Shown: positions 1 to 5,908 of the stretch, piece after piece
Layout of the letters: each line of letters begins with the position of its first letter
How positions within the stretch are numbered: the stretch's first letter is position 1
Assembly (NCBI GenBank): GCA_021802185.1
Contig: JAKAAV010000144.1
Location: 1 to 6,272, forward strand
From: Chloroflexota bacterium
GTDB lineage: Bacteria > Chloroflexota > Limnocylindria > Limnocylindrales > CSP1-4
DNA: 6,272 nt
Reading direction: 5' to 3'
The notes under the pieces: model-generated
Database searches by the model: none
What the model was told of the DNA's origin: nothing
Seen by the model: the letters and a program-made list of their open reading frames with translations, nothing else
Translations under genes and position numbers: made by a program

Positions 1-783
1 GCCCCCCGTCATCGTGTAGAACTGCGTGAACGCCTGGAGCGCGCCGATCGACGAGATCACCACGACGAAGAGGATCGTGGGGACCAGCTGCGGCAGCGTG
101 ACCCAGCGCAGCTCCTGCCAGGCGTTTGCTCCGTCGACTCGCGCCGCGTCGCTGAGCTCCCGTGAGATCGTGGTGAGGCCCGCCAGGAAGATGATCACCG
201 TGAAGCCCAGGTTGTGCCAGAGCGTGTACAGGATCACCGCCGGCAGCGCCCAGGTCGTGGACTCGAGCCACTGCAACTCCGGCAGGCCGACCGCGCTGAG
301 CACGGCATTCGCCAGGCCGAACTGCGGGTTGAAGATCCAGATCCAGATGATCGACGTGGCCACCAGGGGCGTCACATAGGGGGTGAACACAGCGACGCGC
401 GCCGTGCTCCGGCCGATCGTGTGCCGGTTCAGGAGGAGCGCGATACCGAGCCCGGCCACAGCGCTGGCGGCCACCGTGGCGAGCGTGAAGTAGAGCGAGA
501 CCACCAGGCTGCCGATGAATCTCGCCGACCCGAGGAGCCGGGTGAAGTTCTCCAGGCCGACGGGGTGCGAGAGCGCCGGATCGAGCAGGTTCCAGTTGAA
601 GAAGCTGATGTAGACGACGAAGAGTGCCGGCCCGAACGTGAACGCGGCCAGGATGAGCAGGGCCGGGACGAGGTAGGCGTAGCCCCAGCGACTCTCGAGC
701 ATCCGTCGCGGGCCCCTGGTCCGTCCGTGCCGGAGCAGCGCGACAGATGGCTGGAACGACACCACCTCGGGCTGTTCGGACAC
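1..783 (-). CDS. Sugar ABC transporter permease, MalF/UgpA type (3' end cut off)
   Basis: One of the two membrane subunits of a carbohydrate-type ABC importer (binding-protein-dependent transport inner-membrane component family). It would form the channel with a MalG-type partner and dock an ATPase on the cytoplasmic side. The 261 visible residues show hydrophobic segments at about 36-60, 88-117, 130-150, 180-203 and 233-252. The cytoplasmic EAA loop lies at about 209-235, with DAARVDGA at 212-219 followed by LRWVTLPQLVP; this is the ATPase contact signature. The visible part ends in FYTMTGG, a stretch usual near the last membrane segment, so only roughly 30-40 residues are missing. I chose the GTG at 783 because it gives the short basic N-terminal tail common in this family. 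An ATG at 702 (MLESRWGYAYLVPA) is a real alternative, and neither start has a strong ribosome binding site. The substrate cannot be told from the permease. The gene is preceded by a 309-base gap with a LacI-like operator, so it probably starts its own operon. Confidence 0.9.
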   Translation of the reverse strand, partial: MSEQPEVVSFQPSVALLRHGRTRGPRRMLESRWGYAYLVPALLILAAFTFGPALFVVYISFFNWNLLDPALSHPVGLENFTRLLGSARFIGSLVVSLYFTLATVAASAVAGLGIALLLNRHTIGRSTARVAVFTPYVTPLVATSIIWIWIFNPQFGLANAVLSAVGLPELQWLESTTWALPAVILYTLWHNLGFTVIIFLAGLTTISRELSDAARVDGANAWQELRWVTLPQLVPTILFVVVISSIGALQAFTQFYTMTGG

Positions 784-835
784 GATCTCAGGTCAACTCG
801 TACCGACCGGACAATCGTCCACTCCTCGCTGCAGC

Positions 836-855
836 GACCACCGCCGGCGGTTGTC
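836..855. repeat. 20-bp GC-rich dyad upstream of the permease
   Basis: The arms are GACCACCGCC and GGCGGTTGTC, which are reverse complements except for one position (839 against 852). There is no spacer at the centre, so a protein-binding dyad is more natural than an RNA hairpin, although a stem with a small loop is possible. It lies 53-72 bases upstream of the GTG start at 783 and 33 bases on the gene side of the LacI-like repeat. I do not recognise the binding protein. Short GC palindromes arise easily by chance in such GC-rich DNA. Confidence 0.35.
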
Positions 856-888
856 GAATACCGCAGGCGGGAGATTCGCGCTGGCCTC

Positions 889-915
889 TGTAATCGATTA
901 GCAATATCGGTTACA
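889..915. promoter_or_regulatory. LacI-family-like operator (inverted repeat) before the sugar permease
   Basis: The arms TGTAATCGAT (889-898) and ATCGGTTACA (906-915) are reverse complements with one mismatch, separated by seven bases. The left arm extends into the perfect palindrome TAATCGATTA (891-900), which carries the AAnCGnTT core typical of LacI/GalR-family operators. The right arm read on the minus strand begins TGTAACCGAT, another match to the left half of that consensus. The site is about 106 bases upstream of a sugar transporter gene, where a carbohydrate-responsive repressor would be expected to act. What is seen is the repeat and its match to a known operator style. Binding and the identity of the regulator are inferred; no lacI-type gene is in the window. 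Confidence 0.55.
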
Positions 916-1009
916 TCGAGGGCCACATGATAGTCTCGGAGTCAATCGCCCGCCGGCGACTCCGCTCCAGGCGGAACTGCAACCGCCACACTGCCGCGGA
1001 CATCCTCCT

Positions 1010-1033
1010 CGGTGCCGGGTCGCGATGGCACCG
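1010..1033 (-). terminator. Possible hairpin terminator after argA
   Basis: On the minus strand CGGTGCC and GGCACCG can pair as a 7-bp stem around a 10-base loop, 60 bases after the argA stop codon. No run of T follows, so it is not a classical intrinsic terminator. Its position at the end of the arginine cluster and before the separate transporter promoter region is the main reason to list it. Confidence 0.25.
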
Positions 1034-1092
1034 TCAAGGGCGGCGTCATCGGCTCAGCGGAGGTACTGAGGCTGGCGCCGGTGCCCGCGATG

Positions 1093-1683
1093 CTACCGAT
1101 CCTCGTGCACGAACACGGGCAGCGGGGCACGGTCCGGCCGCTCCGGCACGCCGCGTGGCCGCGGCGGCACGACGTGCGCCACGAGATGCGCGACACGCCG
1201 GTCCGGGTCGAGCAGCTCGTCGGCCGCGCCCGCGACGAGCGGGCGCACGACCGCGACCTCGTCGCAGGCGTTGCGCTTTGGGCAGCTCGCGCAGTCGCCC
1301 CAGACCTTGTGGTACAGGACGGCGCGGTCGACCACCTGGAAGCCGCGTCGCTCGAACCAGTCGGGGATCCGCGTCAGCGCGAACAGGTTCCTCACGCCGT
1401 AGCGCTTCGCCTCGGCCGCCACGGCATCGACGAGCCGTGCGCCGTATCCGTGACCCTCGGCCTCCGTCGCGACCGCGAGCGATCGCACCTCGGCCAGGTC
1501 GTGCCACCAGATCCGGAGCGCGGCGCATCCCACGACCTGCCCTCCGTCCACCGCCACCCAGAAGTCGCGGATCCGCTCGTAGATGTCGGTGAGCGGCCGC
1601 GGCAGCAGGAGATCCTTCCCCGAGTACCGGTGGACCAGGGCATGGATCGCCGGCGCGTCGGCGGGACGGGCGCGTCGGATCAT
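1093..1683 (-). CDS. argA: Short N-acetylglutamate synthase (GNAT-type ArgA)
   Basis: Likely transfers the acetyl group of acetyl-CoA to glutamate, the first step of arginine synthesis, in the cytoplasm. The 196-residue protein is a single GNAT domain with no amino-acid-kinase part, as in the short NAGS of Mycobacterium (Rv2747 type) rather than the two-domain E. coli ArgA. Visible hallmarks are LAEVRSLAV (63-71), the acetyl-CoA pyrophosphate loop EGHGYGARL (76-84), and FALTRIPDWFERRGF (101-115). The family's C-terminal signature HKVWGDCASCPK..CDE spans 125-142 and has three cysteines (131, 134, 140). The last 45 or so residues are a proline- and arginine-rich tail without recognised motifs. 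The start MIRRARPADAPAI matches the usual start of the family, though no clear ribosome binding site precedes the ATG. It follows argG after 70 bases as the last gene of the arginine cluster, which supports NAGS over another GNAT substrate. Confidence 0.85.
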   Translation of the reverse strand: MIRRARPADAPAIHALVHRYSGKDLLLPRPLTDIYERIRDFWVAVDGGQVVGCAALRIWWHDLAEVRSLAVATEAEGHGYGARLVDAVAAEAKRYGVRNLFALTRIPDWFERRGFQVVDRAVLYHKVWGDCASCPKRNACDEVAVVRPLVAGAADELLDPDRRVAHLVAHVVPPRPRGVPERPDRAPLPVFVHEDR

Positions 1684-1753
1684 GAGACTGGAATGTTGCA
1701 GGGCCGCGCGGAATCCCGCCGGCGCGACCGTGCGAACGTGCGGGACGTCGCGC

Positions 1754-3097
1754 TCACCCCTTCGACGTGCCGGCCGCCGCGGGCTGCCCGGACGCTTCGG
1801 AACCGCCCGCGCCCGTCCCCCCGGCCGGAGCCGTCGCCACGACGGCCGGAGCGGTGGTCACCACCGCCGGGATGCCGTCGATGAGCGGCTTCGTCCAGGC
1901 CCACGCGCTGCCCTGTCGCGCCGCTTCCGTGCGGAGCGGAAGCCCGAAGATCTTGATGAACCCGACGGCCGCCGCGTGGTCGTACGCGTCGTCGGCGTCG
2001 TACGTCGCGAGCGATCGGTCGTACAGCGACAGGTCGCTGCGGCGCCCCACGATCGCCAGCGACCCGTGGTCGAACCGCACGCGCACCTCGCCCGTGACCA
2101 CCTGCTGCGACGACTGGACGTAGTCGCGCAGGTCGCGGTGCAGCGCGTTGAACCACAGCCCGTCGTAGGTCGCCTGCGCCAGCTCGTCGCTGACCAGTCC
2201 GTTGAACCGGAGCTGCTCCTTCGTGAGCGTCAGCCCCTCGAGCGCGCGGTGCGCGGCGAAGAGCGTGACGGCGGCCGGCGCCTCGTAGATCTCGCGGCTC
2301 TTGATCCCGACCAACCGGTCTTCGACGTGGTCGATCCGGCCGACGCCATGAGAGCCGGCCAGCGCGGTCAGGCGATCGACCAGCTCGACCGGCGACATTC
2401 GGACGCCGTCGAGGCTGACGGGCACGCCGCCCTCGAACCCGATGACGATCTCCGCGGGCGTCGCGGGCGCCTGCCCCGGGTCGACCGTCCACTGGTACAC
2501 GTCGGCCGGGGGCGCAATCCACGGGTCCTCGAGCACGCCGGTCTCGATCGACCGTCCCCACAGGTTGCTGTCGACCGAGTACGGCGAGGCCTTGGTGATC
2601 GGGATCTCGATGCCCCGCGCCATCGCGTACTCGATCTCCTGCTCGCGCGACAGCCCCATGCCGATGCGCATCGGCGCGATGACCTCGAGCGATGGGTCGA
2701 GCGCGTGGACCGCGACGTCGAACCGGACCTGGTCGTTGCCCTTGCCCGTGCAGCCGTGCGCGACCGCGTCCGCGCCCTCGCGCTGCGCGACCTCGACGAG
2801 GAGCTGGGCGATGAGCGGCCGGGCGAGCGCCGTGGCGAGCGGGTAGACGCCCTGGTACAGCGCGTTGGCCTGGAGCGATGGGAAGCAGTACCCGAGGACG
2901 AAGCGTTCACGGGCGTCGAGGACGTAGGCGCGGGAGGCGCCCGCGCTGATCGCGCGCCGTTCGACCCCCTCGCGCAGGGACCCGCCGCCGACGTCGACGG
3001 TCAGCGTGACGACCTCGGCGTCCATCGTCTCGCGAAGCCAGGCGACCGCGACCGAGGTGTCGAGACCGCCGGAGTAGGCGAGGATGACCTTGCGCAT
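1754..3097 (-). CDS. argG: Argininosuccinate synthase
   Basis: Joins citrulline and aspartate using ATP to give argininosuccinate, the penultimate step of arginine synthesis, in the cytoplasm. The 447-residue protein has the N-type ATP pyrophosphatase loop AYSGGLDTS (7-15), HGCTGKGNDQVRF (114-126), SVDSNLWGRSIE (174-185) and GIKSREIYE (264-272), so the active site looks complete. The recognisable family sequence ends near residue 405. Beyond it is an Ala/Gly/Pro/Thr-rich tail of about 38 residues with a near-duplicate (VVTTAPA, VVATAPA). The ATG is well supported by an AAGGAG five bases upstream and by MRKVILAYSGGLDTS being the standard start. It lies 84 bases after argR and 70 before argA, all in the same direction. 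argH, the usual next gene, is not here. Confidence 0.97.
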   Translation of the reverse strand: MRKVILAYSGGLDTSVAVAWLRETMDAEVVTLTVDVGGGSLREGVERRAISAGASRAYVLDARERFVLGYCFPSLQANALYQGVYPLATALARPLIAQLLVEVAQREGADAVAHGCTGKGNDQVRFDVAVHALDPSLEVIAPMRIGMGLSREQEIEYAMARGIEIPITKASPYSVDSNLWGRSIETGVLEDPWIAPPADVYQWTVDPGQAPATPAEIVIGFEGGVPVSLDGVRMSPVELVDRLTALAGSHGVGRIDHVEDRLVGIKSREIYEAPAAVTLFAAHRALEGLTLTKEQLRFNGLVSDELAQATYDGLWFNALHRDLRDYVQSSQQVVTGEVRVRFDHGSLAIVGRRSDLSLYDRSLATYDADDAYDHAAAVGFIKIFGLPLRTEAARQGSAWAWTKPLIDGIPAVVTTAPAVVATAPAGGTGAGGSEASGQPAAAGTSKG

Positions 3098-3102
3098 GAC
3101 TG

Positions 3103-3108
3103 CTCCTT
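3103..3108 (-). promoter_or_regulatory. Ribosome binding site of argG
   Basis: AAGGAG on the minus strand, five bases before the argG ATG. It is one of the two strongest Shine-Dalgarno matches in the window and fixes the argG start. With the 84-base gap it suggests argG is translated independently of argR. Confidence 0.8.
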
Positions 3109-3181
3109 CGATGTGGGGGTGTCCGTGCCACCGGGCGGGCCGATGGCCTGGAAGACGCGTGGAACCGCAGGGCGCCGCGCC

Positions 3182-3670
3182 CTAGTCGGGCGGCAGGCCC
3201 TGCAGGCGACGGAAGCGGCCGCGCCAGCGATCCAGGCGCTCCTCGTCGGCGAACAGGACGAGCACGGTGTCGTCGCCGGCCAGCGTCCCCTCCTGCTCGC
3301 GGAGGCTCGACTCGTCGATCGCCTGCGCGAGCGTCTGCGCGCTGCCCGACTGCCCGCGAAGCAGGAGCGTGAGGCCGCTGCGCCCGATCGTGACGGGGGT
3401 CGCGGCGAGCACGCGTTCGAGGCGCGCGTCGGTGGCGGCCTGGTCGCGCCCGAGCGCCGACGGCGCGACGTACACGTGGCCCTCGGGCCGCGGCGCCTTG
3501 ACCAGGCCGAGCTCCGAGATGTCGCGCGAAACGGTCGCCTGCGTGACGGCGAACCCGCGCGAGGCGAGCAGCTCGACGAGCTCGTCCTGGTTGCGCACCG
3601 GGTGCCGGGCCACGAGCTCGAGGATCAGCTGCTGGCGGACGCGCTTGCCGGCCGGGCTCAGCACCGACAT
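3182..3670 (-). CDS. argR: Arginine repressor
   Basis: Arginine-responsive DNA-binding regulator of the arginine genes, normally a hexamer with arginine as corepressor. The 162-residue protein has the N-terminal winged-helix domain with the family signature TQATVSRDISELGLVK (43-58). After a linker it has the C-terminal oligomerisation and arginine-binding domain, including AQAIDE (115-120) and GTLAGDDT (128-135); the aspartates of the last motif are the expected arginine ligands. The length is normal for the family (about 150-170). The ATG is supported by AGGAGG five bases upstream, and the gene starts 10 bases after argB, so the two are surely cotranscribed. This would let ArgR control its own level. 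I see no obvious ARG box inside the window; the operator is more likely before argC or further upstream, outside it. Confidence 0.96.
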   Translation of the reverse strand: MSVLSPAGKRVRQQLILELVARHPVRNQDELVELLASRGFAVTQATVSRDISELGLVKAPRPEGHVYVAPSALGRDQAATDARLERVLAATPVTIGRSGLTLLLRGQSGSAQTLAQAIDESSLREQEGTLAGDDTVLVLFADEERLDRWRGRFRRLQGLPPD

Positions 3671-3675
3671 GTCGT

Positions 3676-3681
3676 CCTCCT
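3676..3681 (-). promoter_or_regulatory. Ribosome binding site of argR, sharing a base with the argB stop
   Basis: AGGAGG on the minus strand, five bases before the argR ATG. Its first A is the last base of the argB TGA stop, so ribosomes finishing argB sit on the argR initiation site. This favours translational coupling of the two genes. Confidence 0.8.
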
Positions 3682-4574
3682 CATGCCGCGCCCTCGGCCG
3701 CTGCCGCCTGACCGGGCGGAACGGCGCCGCCCGTCCCGTGGCCGGCGTCCGACGCCGGCGCGACGATCCGCGTCCCGAACCCGCGATCCTCGAGCGCGCG
3801 GCGCAGCGCCTCCGGATCGCTGCCGTCCGCGATCACCGCCCGTGTCCCCGGCGACGACAGCCCGCGGATCGCCGCCCGCACCTTCGGGATCATGCCGCCG
3901 CCGATGATGCCGTCCGAGATCAGCGTCGCGGCGTCGTCGGGGGTCATCGACTCGATCCGGCCGCCGTCGGCGCCCTGGACGCCGTCGACGTCGGTGAGCA
4001 GCACGAGCGCGCGAGCCCCGAGGCCGTGCGCGAGCCCCGCCGCCGCGTCGTCGGCGTTCACGTTGCACACGACGCCCTGCTCGTCGAGGGCGAGTGGCGC
4101 CACGACGGGCACGTGGCCTGCGTCGATCAGCATCCGCGCGAAGGCGGGCCTCACGCCCGTGACGGTCGCGACGAGCCCCTTGCCGCGCAGCCGCCGTCCC
4201 GCGAGCAGCCCGCCATCCACGCCGGACACGCCGACCGCGTCGCAGCCGCGTGCCCGCAGCGCCGCGACCAGCTCGACGTTCGCCGCGCCGCGGAGGACGG
4301 CGGCCGTCACCTCGAGCGCGGGCTCGTCGGTGACGCGCAGCCCGTCCTCGAACCGCGTCGGGACGCCGAGCCGCTCGAGCCAGACGGTCACCCGCGCCCC
4401 GCCGCCGTGCACCACGACCACGGGCCGCCTCCGTGCGAGCTCCGCCACCTGGTCGATGACGTGCTCCTGTGCGGCGATGGTCGATCCGCCCAGTTTGACG
4501 ACCACGAGCCCGCCCTCCGCCTCGTGCGGGTTCGCGCGGGCGCCTCCGGGCACCGGGGAGCCGTGCTCGCTCAC
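3681..4574 (-). CDS. argB: Acetylglutamate kinase
   Basis: Phosphorylates N-acetylglutamate to N-acetylglutamyl phosphate in the cytoplasm. The 297-residue protein has the amino-acid-kinase fold with VVKLGGS (25-31, catalytic-type Lys27), VVHGGG (54-59), GLRVTD (78-83), SGVDGG (117-122), NVNAD (171-175), LTDVDGV (193-199) and GGGMIPK (225-231, second catalytic-type Lys). SGVDGG replaces the more usual SGKDG, and GGGARV the more usual GGGPxI; both are moderate departures. The presence of argC and argJ argues for ArgB over the LysZ kinase of the LysW pathway. The frame stays open far upstream through argJ, but the start is the GTG at 4574. It overlaps the argJ stop as GTGA, has GGAG eight bases before it, and gives about 23 residues ahead of the kinase core. 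The C-terminal 25 or so residues are Ala/Gly-rich. Confidence 0.96.
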   Translation of the reverse strand: MSEHGSPVPGGARANPHEAEGGLVVVKLGGSTIAAQEHVIDQVAELARRRPVVVVHGGGARVTVWLERLGVPTRFEDGLRVTDEPALEVTAAVLRGAANVELVAALRARGCDAVGVSGVDGGLLAGRRLRGKGLVATVTGVRPAFARMLIDAGHVPVVAPLALDEQGVVCNVNADDAAAGLAHGLGARALVLLTDVDGVQGADGGRIESMTPDDAATLISDGIIGGGMIPKVRAAIRGLSSPGTRAVIADGSDPEALRRALEDRGFGTRIVAPASDAGHGTGGAVPPGQAAAAEGAA

Positions 4575-5908
4575 GTCGAGTACTCCGCGTTCTCGCGCAC
4601 GTACGCCTCGGTCAGGTCGCACCCCCACGCCTCGGCGGAGGCGGACCCGCGGCCGAGGTCGAGCTCGACCGTCACCTCGGGCGCGGCCATCGCGCCGCGG
4701 ACGGCCTCGACGTCGAACGGGATCGGGCGCCCGGCGAACACCTCCGTGCCGCACAGTGCAATCCGAAGGGCGGCGGGGTCGAGGGAGACCGCGCTGCCAT
4801 CGGGGCGCCGCGCGGCCCCTGCCGCCGCGGCCACGCGGCCCCAGTTCGGGTCGCGGCCGTGGACCGCGGCCTTCACGAGGCTGCTCGCCACCACCGCACG
4901 CGACACCGCTCGCGCGTCGGCGAGCCGTTCCGCGCCGCGCACCCGGCATGCGATCCGGCATGTGGCACCCTCGCCGTCCGCGGCCTGCTGTCGCGCGAGC
5001 GACCGGCACACGGCGGCGAGCGCCGCGCCCAGCGCGTCGGCGTCCGCGGAGCCCGGCACGATCTCGTCGGCGCCGGCCGCCCCGGACGCGAGCGCCAGGA
5101 CCGTGTCGTTGGTCGACGTGTCGCCGTCGACGGTCAGCTGGTCGAAGGACATCGCGACGGCCGGCCGCAGCAGCGAGGCGAGCGTCGTCGGGCTCACCGC
5201 GGCGTCGGTGAGCAGCACCGCGATCATCGTCGCCATGCCCGGATGGATCATCCCGACGCCCTTGACGATGCCGCTCACCCGCACCGAGCGCCAGCGGTCC
5301 CCGGCCGCCACGTCGATCACGGCCGTCGCCGCCTTGAGCCGCGTGTCGGTGGTCATCATCGCTCGCGCGGCGCCTTCAAGGGCGCCGTCGTCGCGTGCGA
5401 CTCGCGCGGGGACGAGCGAGCCGATGGCGGCGGCCACGCGATCGACGGGGATCCGCGTCCCGATGAGCCCCGTGGACGCGCGCAGGACCTGGTCGCCCGG
5501 GCATGAAGCCGCGTCCGCAAGGGCCGCGACGATCCGATCCTCGTCGGCGTCGCCGGCGGGCCCGGTCGCGGCATTGGCGCTGCCCGCGGTGATCCCGACG
5601 ACGCGCGCGAGACCGCCGCTCGACTCGAGGTTGGCGCGGCTCACGCGGACGGGCGCGGCCTGCACGAGGTTGCGGGTGAAGAGGCCTGTCGCCGACGCCG
5701 GTTCCGGCGTGGTCACGACCAGGACGGCGAGGTCCGGCCGGCCGCTCGGCTTGATCCCGGCCGCGAGCGCCCCGGCGGCGAAACCGGCCGGCATCCGCGG
5801 CCGCGTCTCCACGGCCACGCGCGCGGCCTCGAGGGAGAGGCGCGCCAGGGCGGCCGGGTCGAGCGTGGTGGTTCCGGCGGTCGCCGCGCCGGCATGGTCG
5901 GCGTTCAC
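4571..5908 (-). CDS. argJ: Ornithine acetyltransferase (ArgJ), possibly bifunctional
   Basis: Moves the acetyl group from N-acetylornithine to glutamate, releasing ornithine; some members also use acetyl-CoA. The 445-residue precursor carries the self-cleavage site in GMATMIA, with the nucleophile Thr227 after Ala226, which would give chains of about 226 and 219 residues. Other hallmarks are STGLIG (145-150, oxyanion-hole Thr-Gly), TVDGDTSTND (259-268), HGRDPNWGRV (350-359) and the C-terminal YVRENAEYST. The GTG at 5908 overlaps the argC stop as GTGA and is my choice, but it leaves about 38 residues before the conserved PAGF start of the family. The ATG at 5794 would give 407 residues, closer to the usual length, but begins abruptly at that motif. 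Departures include TAGSANAATG (107-116) where NSGNANACTG is typical, and PGMAT for PNMAT. Overlaps on both sides imply cotranscription with argC and argB. Confidence 0.95.
   Translation of the reverse strand: MNADHAGAATAGTTTLDPAALARLSLEAARVAVETRPRMPAGFAAGALAAGIKPSGRPDLAVLVVTTPEPASATGLFTRNLVQAAPVRVSRANLESSGGLARVVGITAGSANAATGPAGDADEDRIVAALADAASCPGDQVLRASTGLIGTRIPVDRVAAAIGSLVPARVARDDGALEGAARAMMTTDTRLKAATAVIDVAAGDRWRSVRVSGIVKGVGMIHPGMATMIAVLLTDAAVSPTTLASLLRPAVAMSFDQLTVDGDTSTNDTVLALASGAAGADEIVPGSADADALGAALAAVCRSLARQQAADGEGATCRIACRVRGAERLADARAVSRAVVASSLVKAAVHGRDPNWGRVAAAAGAARRPDGSAVSLDPAALRIALCGTEVFAGRPIPFDVEAVRGAMAAPEVTVELDLGRGSASAEAWGCDLTEAYVRENAEYST

Larger units (their letters stand above)
784..1092. 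other. Intergenic region between argA and the sugar permease
   Basis: This 309-base stretch holds no credible gene. The reading frames through it are arginine-rich and unlike known proteins. Read on the minus strand it contains, in order, a 7-bp GC hairpin about 60 bases after the argA stop, a LacI-like inverted repeat, and a 20-bp GC dyad near the permease start. The part around 889-915 is clearly more AT-rich than the rest of the window, as expected of a promoter or operator. I could not pick a convincing -35/-10 pair. Confidence 0.7.

Noticed and set aside
429..926. 165-residue minus-strand frame crossing the permease start and upstream region
   Set aside because: It overlaps the permease in another frame and its sequence is Ser/Arg-rich. 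The permease frame has membrane segments and the EAA loop.
940..945. TTGACT on the minus strand as a -35 box for the transporter
   Set aside because: No acceptable -10 hexamer lies 16-19 bases downstream, so a promoter call would be guesswork.
911..1003. 30-codon minus-strand ORF starting at an ATG next to GGAGG
   Set aside because: GGAGG directly abuts the ATG with no spacer, the peptide is basic with no recognisable feature, and it ends inside the LacI-like repeat.
942..1196. 84-residue minus-strand frame over the argA 3' end
   Set aside because: Out of frame with argA and without any family resemblance; a composition artefact.
3170..3182. GGGCGC/GCGCCC palindrome at the argR stop as a terminator
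   Set aside because: The arms are separated by one base, too little for an RNA loop, and no T-run follows. Such GC palindromes are frequent here.
1583..3907. 774-residue plus-strand open frame opposite argG and argR
   Set aside because: It runs antisense through argA, argG and argR, is Arg/Asp/Val-rich with no recognisable domain, and is explained by codon bias of the real genes in GC-rich DNA.
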